From an uncultured Luteitalea sp. (lineage in GTDB: Bacteria > Acidobacteriota > Vicinamibacteria > Vicinamibacterales > Vicinamibacteraceae): a stretch of DNA of 64,000 bases. The notes beneath the pieces are model-generated. The model had not been told where the DNA came from, made no database searches, and worked only from the letters and a program-made list of their open reading frames with translations. Position 1 is the stretch's first letter. Each line of letters starts with the position of its first letter. This document shows, piece by piece, positions 16,723 through 23,553 of the stretch. Position numbers and translations under genes: made by a program. The stretch spans positions 52,502-116,501 of the forward strand of contig CAKTDA010000009.1 of the NCBI GenBank assembly GCA_934541105.1, given 5' to 3'.

Positions 16723-17325
16723 TCACATCTCCCGTCGCCCCTCGAGCGCCCGCGTCATCGTCACCTCGTCGGCATACTCGAGGTCGCTGCCGACGGGCAC
16801 GCCCATGCCGATGCGGGTGACCTTCACGCCGAGCGGCTTGAGCAGCTTCGAGAGGTAGAGCGCCGTCGCTTCACCCTCGACGGTGGGATTTGTGGCGAGG
16901 ATCACTTCGTCCACGTCGCCGGCCGCGACGCGGGCCAGCAGCGGCTTGATGCGGAGGGCATCGGGGCCGATGCCCTGGAGCGGCGACAGCGTGCCCATCA
17001 GCACGTGGTAGCGGCCGCGGAAGTCGCGCGTCTTCTCGATGGCGACGACGTTCACCGGCTCCTCGACCACGCAGATCACGCGCGCGTTGCGTGCCGGGTC
17101 GGTGCAGAACACGCAGGGGTCGGTGTCGGTGATGTTGCTGCAGATCGAGCAGTGCTGCACCTGCGTCTTGACGTCGCGCAGGGCGTCGGCAAGGCGCTCG
17201 GCATCCTCGCGCGGCGCCTTCAGCACGTGAAAGGCCAGGCGCTGTGCCGTCCTGGCGCCGACGCCCGGCCACTTCTGGAGCTGCTCGATGAGCCGCATCA
17301 GCGGCTCGGGATAGGGAGACGCCAA
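16723..17325 (-). CDS. recR: recombination protein RecR
   Basis: 200 aa, the normal length. The N-terminal helix-hairpin-helix (KWPGVGARTAQRLAFHVL), the four-cysteine zinc finger (CSICSNITDTDPCVFC) and the Toprim domain (ICVVEEPVNVVAIEKT, then EVILATNPTVEGEATALYL) are all present. RecR works with RecF/RecO in loading RecA at gaps. A TTG start at 17325 fits the family N-terminus (SPYPEPLMRLIEQLQ). It lies 3 nt after the ybaB stop, in the conserved order dnaX-ybaB-recR. Confidence 0.96.
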   Translation of the reverse strand: MASPYPEPLMRLIEQLQKWPGVGARTAQRLAFHVLKAPREDAERLADALRDVKTQVQHCSICSNITDTDPCVFCTDPARNARVICVVEEPVNVVAIEKTRDFRGRYHVLMGTLSPLQGIGPDALRIKPLLARVAAGDVDEVILATNPTVEGEATALYLSKLLKPLGVKVTRIGMGVPVGSDLEYADEVTMTRALEGRREM

Positions 17326-17328
17326 GGG

Positions 17329-17625
17329 CTACATCCCGGGGAGCTTGAGTCCCCCGAGCATGCCGCTCATCGTGCTGTTCATCTTCTCGTCGGCCTGCCG
17401 CTGCGCGTCGGTGACCGCCGCGAGGATCAGGTCCTGCAGCATCTCGACATCGTCCTTGTTGACGGCCTCGGGGTCGATCTTCACGTCGAGCAGCTGCTTG
17501 GCGCCGTTGACCCTGACGGTCACGACGCCGCCGCCTGCGGTCGCCTCGATGACCGTCTCGGCCATCTGCTTCTGCATGCGGTCCTGCATCTGCTGCGCCT
17601 GCTGCATCATCTTCTGGATGTTCAT
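17329..17625 (-). CDS. ybaB: YbaB/EbfC family nucleoid-associated protein
   Basis: 98 aa. Begins NIQKMMQQAQQMQDRMQKQM and continues VEATAGGG-type sheet (IEATAGGGVVTVRVNG), the standard EbfC fold that binds DNA as a dimer. The C-terminal end KMNSTMSGMLGGLKLPGM is typical. ATG 17625 has a GAGAGGT Shine-Dalgarno. It sits between dnaX and recR as in most bacteria. Confidence 0.95.
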   Translation of the reverse strand: MNIQKMMQQAQQMQDRMQKQMAETVIEATAGGGVVTVRVNGAKQLLDVKIDPEAVNKDDVEMLQDLILAAVTDAQRQADEKMNSTMSGMLGGLKLPGM

Positions 17626-17648
17626 GGCTACCTCTCGCAGGCTGCGGC

Positions 17649-19439
17649 CTACGGAATCTCCTCGGCGTCCTTGATGTCGGCGGCGAACACGTCGAGGAGC
17701 GCCTGCACCGACTCGCTCTTCATCGCCTGTTCCTTGAGCCGCGCCTTCTCGACCTCGGTTTCGTCGGGCGTGACCTCGGCGGCCTGTGCCACCACGCGCA
17801 CCTCGAGCCCGAGCCGCCGCCCGAACACCTGCTGCGCGGTCTCCTCGAGCCACGAGCGCCGCGCCTCGCACCGCGCCTGCTCGAAGTTGCCGGTCACGGT
17901 CACCACGAGCTTGCCGCCATCGACGGCAAACGTCGCACGCGACAGGGCCGTGCCGAAGAACGTCCTGTTGCTCTTCCTGAGCGCCTCGACGAGCTGATCG
18001 ACGGTGCCATCGGCCGGGGCGGGAGCCGCAGCGTCGGGCTGCGCGGCCCTGGCTGCCGGTCGAGGCGCAGCCTGCGCAGGCTCAGCCGGTGCGGAGGGGG
18101 CGGCCGCTGGCGCAGCGGGGGCGGCGGTCCGTGCCGTGGCCTCCCGGGTCGCCTGCCGCGTGGCCTCGGTGAGCCGGCGCAATGCGCTGCCAGCCTGCGC
18201 CGGGCCTGCCGCGGGCGCGGCTGACGGACCGGACGTCGCGGTGGCGGGACGCGGAGTCGACGGCGCAGCCGCGCGTGCGCCGCCAGCAGCCGGCAGCGGT
18301 CGGCCGCTGCCGAGCGCGGCAATCACGTCGGCAATCGGCGCGAGATGCCCGAGGTGGATCCAGCGCAACAGTGCCATCTCGAGGTGATGGCGGGGCTGCG
18401 CGGTGTAGCGGACGTCCTGCTCGGCGCGCGCGAGCACGTCGAACGCGCGCAGCAGGTCCTCGCGCGAGAAGCGCGCCGCGAGCGCGGCGAGGCGCTCGGC
18501 GTCGGCGGAGAGCTCGGGGTCCTGGAGGCGCGTCGCATCGACGCTGACGACCATCAGGTCGCGCACGAGCGCGGTGAGGTCGCGCACGACGAGCTTGAGG
18601 TCCTGGCCCGATTCGACGAGCCGGCCCACGGCATCGAAGACGTCGCCTGCGCGCGCGTCGGCCACGATCTCGACCATGTCCATCAGCACGTCGCGGCCGA
18701 TGAGCCCGAGCACCGAGGCGACGTCGGCCGCCGTGATGCGCTCACCCGCGAAGGCAATCACCTGGTCGAAGGCGCTCAGCGCGTCCCGCATGCTGCCCTC
18801 GGCCGCACGGGCCAGGAGCAGCAGGGCATCCGCGTCGGCGTCGATCTGCTCGGCCGCGGCAATGCGCCCGAGCTGCTCGGCCACGCTGCGCGCACCGATC
18901 GTGCGCAGCTCGAACTCCTGCGATCGCGAGCGGATCGTCTCCGGAATCTTGTGCAGCTCGGTCGTCGCCATCATGAAGACGACGTGCGGCGGGGGCTCCT
19001 CGATCGACTTGAGCAGTGCGTTGAACGAGCTGTTTGACAGCATGTGCACTTCGTCGATGATGAAGATCTTGTAGCGATCGCGGGCCGGCGAGATGCCGAG
19101 GCTCTCGATGATCACCTCGCGCACGTTGTCCACGCCGGTGTGCGTGGCGGCGTCGAGCTCGATGACGTCGATGTCGCGGCCTTCGGCAATCTCGACGCAC
19201 GCGTCACAGGTGCCGCAGGGGTCGGCCGTCGGGCCCTGCTCGCAGTTGAGCGCGCGGGCGAGGATGCGCGCCGTCGTCGTCTTGCCGACGCCGCGGGCGC
19301 CCGAGAAGATGAACGACTGCGCGATGCGGCCGCGGGCGATGGCGTTGCGCAGGGTCTGCGTCACGCCCACCTGGCCGACGACGTCGTCGAAGCGCTGGGG
19401 ACGCCACTTGCGGGCGAGCACCTGATACGGACGGGACAC
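17649..19439 (-). CDS. dnaX: DNA polymerase III subunit gamma/tau
   Basis: 596 aa. Clamp-loader ATPase: start YQVLARKWRPQRFDDVVGQ, Walker A GARGVGKTTTARI, a four-cysteine zinc module (CEQGPTADPCGTCDAC), Walker B FIIDEVHML, sensor/SRC motif ETIRSRSQEFELR. An Ala/Pro-rich linker (residues ~370-490) leads to a tau-like C-terminal region, so the full tau form is encoded. I see no obvious slippery site but did not test for one. The GTG at 19439 fits the family start; the frame remains open for 285 bases upstream through the SRP RNA gene, which is not coding. Confidence 0.95.
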   Translation of the reverse strand: MSRPYQVLARKWRPQRFDDVVGQVGVTQTLRNAIARGRIAQSFIFSGARGVGKTTTARILARALNCEQGPTADPCGTCDACVEIAEGRDIDVIELDAATHTGVDNVREVIIESLGISPARDRYKIFIIDEVHMLSNSSFNALLKSIEEPPPHVVFMMATTELHKIPETIRSRSQEFELRTIGARSVAEQLGRIAAAEQIDADADALLLLARAAEGSMRDALSAFDQVIAFAGERITAADVASVLGLIGRDVLMDMVEIVADARAGDVFDAVGRLVESGQDLKLVVRDLTALVRDLMVVSVDATRLQDPELSADAERLAALAARFSREDLLRAFDVLARAEQDVRYTAQPRHHLEMALLRWIHLGHLAPIADVIAALGSGRPLPAAGGARAAAPSTPRPATATSGPSAAPAAGPAQAGSALRRLTEATRQATREATARTAAPAAPAAAPSAPAEPAQAAPRPAARAAQPDAAAPAPADGTVDQLVEALRKSNRTFFGTALSRATFAVDGGKLVVTVTGNFEQARCEARRSWLEETAQQVFGRRLGLEVRVVAQAAEVTPDETEVEKARLKEQAMKSESVQALLDVFAADIKDAEEIP

Positions 19440-19484
19440 TGGCGTGGGAGTGATGGGTGTCGGTGTCGTGGTCGCGATCGGTCC

Positions 19485-19593
19485 CACCGCGACCCGGAGG
19501 CCCCATGCACACGGCAGGATCCCCTTAGCGCTGCTACCTTCCGGTCCTGACGCGGTTCGGGGTCTGGCGTTGCACAGGCTCCGGACCGCGGTG
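19485..19593 (-). ncRNA. ffs: signal recognition particle RNA (small bacterial 4.5S type)
   Basis: The minus strand has the invariant apical pattern GTCAGGACCGGAAGGTAGCAGC. The outer stem pairs CACCGCGGTCCGGAG with CTCCGGGTCGCGGTG, giving a single hairpin of about 109 nt. ffs directly upstream of dnaX is a widespread arrangement. It scaffolds Ffh for co-translational membrane targeting. Confidence 0.92.
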
Positions 19594-19632
19594 CGACCGA
19601 CCACGGCCCCGGTCGATGTGACCGGAACGGAG

Positions 19633-19662
19633 AGTGTAGTATGCGGCTCCGCGGGGTGGCAA
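19633..19662 (-). promoter_or_regulatory. promoter of the SRP RNA
   Basis: On the minus strand TTGCCA (19657-19662), an 18-nt spacer and TACACT (19633-19638) precede the SRP RNA by ~40 nt. Confidence 0.5.
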
Positions 19663-19750
19663 GGCGGCTTGCGCACGCAGGCCCGGCCGCAGTAGAACTC
19701 GCTCGCCAGCCCGGCAGGCCACATCTCGCGGTGGTGCCGGGCCGCTCCTG

Positions 19751-20464
19751 ATGTCCACGGATCGCACCGTCGTCGATCGGGCGGCTGTCGACGCGGTGCT
19801 GCGCGTCACGCCCGTGTTCTCGCGCCTGGCGCCGGCCGACCGCCAGCACGTCGCCGAGACGGCGACGCTGCGCACCTATGCCCGCGGCGACGTCATCTTC
19901 GAGCAGGACGCGCCGTCGGACGCCTTCTACACGATTGCCACCGGCCGCGCCAAGGTCTACCGGCTGCTGCCCGCGGGCAACGACCTCATCCTCGAGGTCT
20001 TCGGCCCCGGCGACCCGCTCGGGGCCCTCGCGGTCTACGACGGCCGGCCGTTCCCGGCAAGCGCCGCGGCGCTCGAGGACACGACCTGCGTGGTCATCGG
20101 CAGGCTCGCGTTCTTCGGCCTGCTCGAGGCGCACCCGTCGCTCGTCCGCGGCCTGATGGTCGGGCTCACGCACCGCCTCGTGGAGCTCACGAACCGCATC
20201 ACCGAGCTGAGCGGCCACCGGATCGAGCCGCGCTTCGCCCGGCTCTTCCTCAAGCTCGCATCCGGGATCGGCCGCGAGGACGCCACCGGCACGGTCGTGC
20301 CCATCGTGCTCTCGCGCCAGGAACTCGCCGACATGACCGGCACCCGCATCGAGACCTGCATCCGCATCATGAGCCGCTGGGGCAAGGACGACATCGTCAC
20401 CACCGCCCGCGACGGCTTCGTGATCCGCGACAGGGCGCGGCTCGAGACCATCGCCGCGGAGTGA
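19751..20464 (+). CDS. Crp/Fnr family transcriptional regulator
   Basis: 237 aa. The N-terminal cyclic-nucleotide-binding-like beta-barrel (YARGDVIFEQDAPSDAFYTIATGRAKVY, then PGDPLGALAVYDGRPFPASA) is followed by the dimer helix and a C-terminal HTH (LSRQELADMTGTRIETCIRIMSRW). The recognition helix has E-T-C-I-R, close to FNR/DNR E-xx-S-R. It lacks the N-terminal cysteines of oxygen-sensing FNR, so a DNR-like or other ligand-sensing type is likely. It lies 2.3 kb from a perfect Crp/Fnr-type site in the promoter of the haem-copper reductase operon and is the best candidate to bind it. Confidence 0.9.
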   Translation: MSTDRTVVDRAAVDAVLRVTPVFSRLAPADRQHVAETATLRTYARGDVIFEQDAPSDAFYTIATGRAKVYRLLPAGNDLILEVFGPGDPLGALAVYDGRPFPASAAALEDTTCVVIGRLAFFGLLEAHPSLVRGLMVGLTHRLVELTNRITELSGHRIEPRFARLFLKLASGIGREDATGTVVPIVLSRQELADMTGTRIETCIRIMSRWGKDDIVTTARDGFVIRDRARLETIAAE

Positions 20465-20477
20465 TCGCGTCCCGCCC

Positions 20478-21053
20478 TCACGGGGCGCGTTCGGGGAACG
20501 CGCCCTGCCGTCGGGCGACGAGCGCGTCGCGCTCGGGGTCGTACGTGATCAGCACCACGCCACCCGCGGCGATCTCGAGGGTCTCGCCGAACGCGAGGTG
20601 CGGCGGTGCGACGTCGCGCCCGCGCGGGCCGCGCGCGACGCCGGTGCCGCCACCGTTGTCGCCGCCGATGCGGTCGAAGCGTACGTCGATCCTGACGCGT
20701 CCAGGTTCGACGTCGATCTCGCGGAGCACGAACAGCCGACGGTCTCGACGCAGCCCGGCGCCGTGGACGCGCTGCGAGGCGACGCGCTCGCCGTTTGCGT
20801 GCACGGTCAGCTGGTATTCGGCGGTCGAGCCGACGCAGTCGAGGGCCTGGCGCATGTGGGCCGGAAGGCGCGCCAGTTCCTCGGCCGTCCGCTCCCTGCA
20901 CACCTCGATGCGCTCGGGGCGCGCACTCCAGGCCAGTCGCACGGCAGCCCGCGACCCGTCGTGGACCGTCAGCGGCGTCGTGGAACCCCAGGCCACGATC
21001 GCCATCAGGCCAGCGACGATCCCGGCTGCCGCCACGTGACGCGGTGCCATCAT
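20478..21053 (-). CDS. hypothetical exported/anchored protein downstream of the cytochrome b fusion
   Basis: 191 aa that I do not recognise. One N-terminal hydrophobic segment (AAGIVAGLMAIVAWGS) could be a signal anchor. The rest is polar with beta-strand-like spacing (RIEVCRERTAEELARLPAHM, GRVRIDVRFDRIGGDNGGG) and two cysteines early on. Its ATG-ATG overlaps the stop of the cytochrome b/Fe-S fusion gene (4 nt), so it is translationally coupled and probably works with it, perhaps as a periplasmic partner. A cupredoxin or cytochrome motif is not seen. Confidence 0.6.
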   Translation of the reverse strand: MMAPRHVAAAGIVAGLMAIVAWGSTTPLTVHDGSRAAVRLAWSARPERIEVCRERTAEELARLPAHMRQALDCVGSTAEYQLTVHANGERVASQRVHGAGLRRDRRLFVLREIDVEPGRVRIDVRFDRIGGDNGGGTGVARGPRGRDVAPPHLAFGETLEIAAGGVVLITYDPERDALVARRQGAFPERAP

Positions 21054-22675
21054 CGCCGCCTCCCCACGGGCGCAGGCTCGCACTCGGATCCGACGTCGGT
21101 GACGCGCCCGGGTGCGGGCGTCTCGAGACGAGCGACGTCGTCCTGAAACGCGTGCAGGGCGGCAACGGCCTCCGCCCGCTCGAAGGCGTTGACGGCGACG
21201 ACGCGGACCCGCGCGCGATCGACGCGCGCCTGCAGTTCCGCCTCGCGGCCGTGGTACAGCCGCTCGTCGAGCCAGCGTGGGCCCTCGCGGTTCCAGCAGT
21301 CGCGCGGCGGGCACGAGAGCACGAGCACGCCGCCGGCCCCGGCCCGCAGCAGCACCTCGACGACCGACGAATGGAGGTGCCCCGCGCAATCGACCTCGTA
21401 CGGCACGGCACCGGCGGCGGCAAGCGCGGCCGCGTACGTGTGCGCGCCGTGCGTGCAGGCGATGGCGACGACCCGTCCCGGCAGCCCCGCCTGCGCCGCA
21501 ACGAGGCCCTGCACGCGCGCGAGCTGATCGCGGCCGCTGCGCCCGGGCGGGCCGATGCCCATCGGCGCGCACGACCCGCTGCAGATGCCGCAGCTCACGC
21601 ACAGGTCGGGGTCCACGCGCGCGACGAGCGGTGATCGCTTGCTGTCGCGCGGCACCATGGTGATCGCGCCGTAGGGGCAGTCGAGCGAGCACTGCACGCA
21701 GCCCACGCACACGTCCTCGTCCACCTCGGACGCCGGCGGCCGCGCCGTGCGTCCCCGTGCCGCCGCGGCAGCCCAGGGCAGGACGAGCAGCGCCACGCCG
21801 CACCCGATGGCCACGAGCAGGCTGGCACCACCCGACAGGTGCCGGGCCACAGGAATCCAGAACGCGAAGAACAGATCGGCCGGCACCGTGGCCGGGCGCG
21901 CGAGCAGGTCCGCACGCGGTGCCATCGTGACCGGCCAGATCACGGCGGTGGCGACGAGCACGCCGACGATGGTGAGCGTGACGGGTCGCGGCGGCATCAT
22001 CAGCGGCCGCGCCAGCCGGCGCACGTGCAGCCAGAACACGACGCCCATGCCGAGCGGGATGCCGATGTGCGCGAACAGGTTCAGGAAGAAGAACGCACTC
22101 GGCACCGGCTGCTCGCCCGTGAAGGCGCGGCTCGTCGGCTCGGACAGCATCGGCAGGACGTCGAGCATCCTGGCCCCGGCGGCGGCCAGGTACGCCCCGA
22201 AGCTGTCCCACACCATCACGAACCCGGTCCATCCGCACACGAGGATCAGCAGCAGCAGCACCCAGCCGCTCACCCACGCCGTCGCACGCGGCCCGCGGCT
22301 CCTCCCCTGCGCGAACATCCGCAGCGCGTGGACGAGCGTCGCGACGACCGCGAGATCGCTCGCGTAGCGGTGGACGCCGCGTACCCAGCGGCCGACATAG
22401 GGCCTCCCGGTGATCGCGGCGACCGATTCCCACGGCGAACCCACCCGGTAGAACAGCAGCAGCCAGATGCCGGTGACGAGCAGCACGAGATACAGCGCGA
22501 TGACGATCGTGCCGCTCTGGTACAGCGGGTTGAAGCGCTGGCCCACGACGCGATTGGCCGCGGCGTCGGCTGCGGCCAGCAGCCGCGACGCCGCCCCGCC
22601 GCGAACGGGCGCGGCGGACGTCGCGGCACGAATGGACACGGGGAGAGCAGGCACGGGTACGCCGATTGTCGGCAT
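21050..22675 (-). CDS. cytochrome b - 2[4Fe-4S] ferredoxin - MvhD-like fusion protein
   Basis: 541 aa with three parts. (1) Residues ~45-225: cytochrome b N-terminal domain with both haem pairs, H-x13-H in VHRYASDLAVVATLVHALR and in AHIGIPLGMGVVFWLHVRR, followed by two or three more helices with PADLFF, reminiscent of subunit IV. (2) Residues ~315-370: two clusters, CVGCVQCSLDCPYG and CVSCGICSGSCAPMG. (3) C-terminal ~150: hydrogenase iron-sulfur subunit (MvhD/PF02662) with IACTHGA, VDCAGHLHSS and LSCPPRDCWNREGP. It probably moves electrons between a quinol or membrane haems and a soluble donor. No Rieske gene is nearby. Divergent from the haem-copper reductase operon. Confidence 0.85.
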   Translation of the reverse strand: MPTIGVPVPALPVSIRAATSAAPVRGGAASRLLAAADAAANRVVGQRFNPLYQSGTIVIALYLVLLVTGIWLLLFYRVGSPWESVAAITGRPYVGRWVRGVHRYASDLAVVATLVHALRMFAQGRSRGPRATAWVSGWVLLLLILVCGWTGFVMVWDSFGAYLAAAGARMLDVLPMLSEPTSRAFTGEQPVPSAFFFLNLFAHIGIPLGMGVVFWLHVRRLARPLMMPPRPVTLTIVGVLVATAVIWPVTMAPRADLLARPATVPADLFFAFWIPVARHLSGGASLLVAIGCGVALLVLPWAAAAARGRTARPPASEVDEDVCVGCVQCSLDCPYGAITMVPRDSKRSPLVARVDPDLCVSCGICSGSCAPMGIGPPGRSGRDQLARVQGLVAAQAGLPGRVVAIACTHGAHTYAAALAAAGAVPYEVDCAGHLHSSVVEVLLRAGAGGVLVLSCPPRDCWNREGPRWLDERLYHGREAELQARVDRARVRVVAVNAFERAEAVAALHAFQDDVARLETPAPGRVTDVGSECEPAPVGRRR

Positions 22676-22692
22676 CCCGGGGGCCTCGCGCG

Positions 22693-22708
22693 TATGACGA
22701 CGGTCATA
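22693..22708. promoter_or_regulatory. Crp/Fnr-type operator between divergent respiratory operons
   Basis: TATGAC-GACG-GTCATA is a perfect 6-4-6 inverted repeat of the Crp/Fnr class (TGAC half-sites). Its centre (22700.5) is 41.5 nt before the transcription start expected from TAGACT at 22730-22735, the classic class II activator position. Confidence 0.65.
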
Positions 22709-22729
22709 TGGCCAGCCCGGCCGCGTCGC

Positions 22730-22735
22730 TAGACT
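22730..22735 (+). promoter_or_regulatory. -10 box TAGACT of the haem-copper reductase operon
   Basis: TAGACT has no good -35 box, as expected for an activator-dependent promoter. A start near 22742 gives a leader of ~53 nt to the subunit IIa gene. Confidence 0.45.
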
Positions 22736-22794
22736 GCGGGGCGATTCGCAAGTCCGTCATCCCGATTCCGCCAGCGCGCCGCGCAGGGGTCCAC

Positions 22795-22965
22795 ATGGAC
22801 GAACAGCACGACCCTCACACGACCCACGAGCCGATCCCCCTCGGCCAGCGGTTGTTCGACAAGGAATTCCTCCTCCTCATCGCCGGCATCATCGTGATGC
22901 TGGTCTTCTACACCGGCTGGGGCTTCTGGGAGATCGTGACCCTGCCCTCGCGTCCGCTTCCCTGA
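22795..22965 (+). CDS. haem-copper reductase subunit IIa-like single-helix protein
   Basis: 56 aa: a polar N-terminus, then one transmembrane helix (FLLLIAGIIVMLVFYTGWGFWEI). Small one-helix subunits (CbaD/IIa) accompany ba3-type enzymes and supply the helix missing from subunit II. It is the first gene of the operon, 9 nt before subunit II. The start is at ATG 22795; a longer in-frame version from 22666 would cross the operator and promoter. Confidence 0.7.
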   Translation: MDEQHDPHTTHEPIPLGQRLFDKEFLLLIAGIIVMLVFYTGWGFWEIVTLPSRPLP

Positions 22966-22974
22966 GCCGCCACC

Positions 22975-23553
22975 ATGCACATCGACACCCACACGGGACT
23001 CGACGCGCCGCAGGGCGTCTGGTGGAAGCCCGCGCACACCTCCGAGAAGATCTGGGTCGGCATCGCGTTCGCGTGGTGCATGGTCCTGTTCGCGATGATG
23101 CCGCTCTGGCACTGGAAGGGCGGCCAGAATCCCTCGGGCATCCGGAGCCGGACGACCCCGCAGGAGTTCGGCGCGCGCGTCGACGAGTTCATCACGCAGT
23201 ACCAGACGGGCGACGACCGCGGCGTGCCCATCGTCACGCCGCCGCCGGGCGCGCACATCTACCTGGCCGCCGTCGCGTACCAGTGGTACCCGATCCTGCG
23301 CCTCCAGAAGGACGTCCAGTACACCCTCCACCTGTCGTCGCTCGACGTCAACCACGGCTTCTCGCTGTATCCGCTCAACGTCAACTTCCAGGTGGTGCCC
23401 GGCTACGACTACGGGCTGCGCGTCACGCCCAACACGTCGGGTGACTTCCGGATCATCTGCAACGAGTTCTGCGGCATCGGGCACCACGTGATGGTCGGGC
23501 GCGTGATCGTCGACGACGCGCCGAGGCAAGCCTCGGCGGGGGGTGTGCGATGA
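22975..23553 (+). CDS. CuA-containing subunit II (NorS/CoxB-like)
   Basis: 192 aa. One N-terminal transmembrane helix (IWVGIAFAWCMVLFAMMPLW) anchors a periplasmic cupredoxin domain. The complete CuA ligand set is visible: His in LDVNHGFSLY, then C-NEF-C-GIG-H-HV-M near the C-terminus. It takes electrons from cytochrome c and passes them to subunit I. It overlaps the start of subunit I by 4 nt. The name norS is plausible from the operon order but is not assigned without a tree. Confidence 0.88.
   Translation: MHIDTHTGLDAPQGVWWKPAHTSEKIWVGIAFAWCMVLFAMMPLWHWKGGQNPSGIRSRTTPQEFGARVDEFITQYQTGDDRGVPIVTPPPGAHIYLAAVAYQWYPILRLQKDVQYTLHLSSLDVNHGFSLYPLNVNFQVVPGYDYGLRVTPNTSGDFRIICNEFCGIGHHVMVGRVIVDDAPRQASAGGVR

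Noticed and set aside
19440..19724. N-terminal extension of DnaX
   Set aside because: It overlaps the SRP RNA gene and its promoter, and family homology begins at the GTG at 19439.
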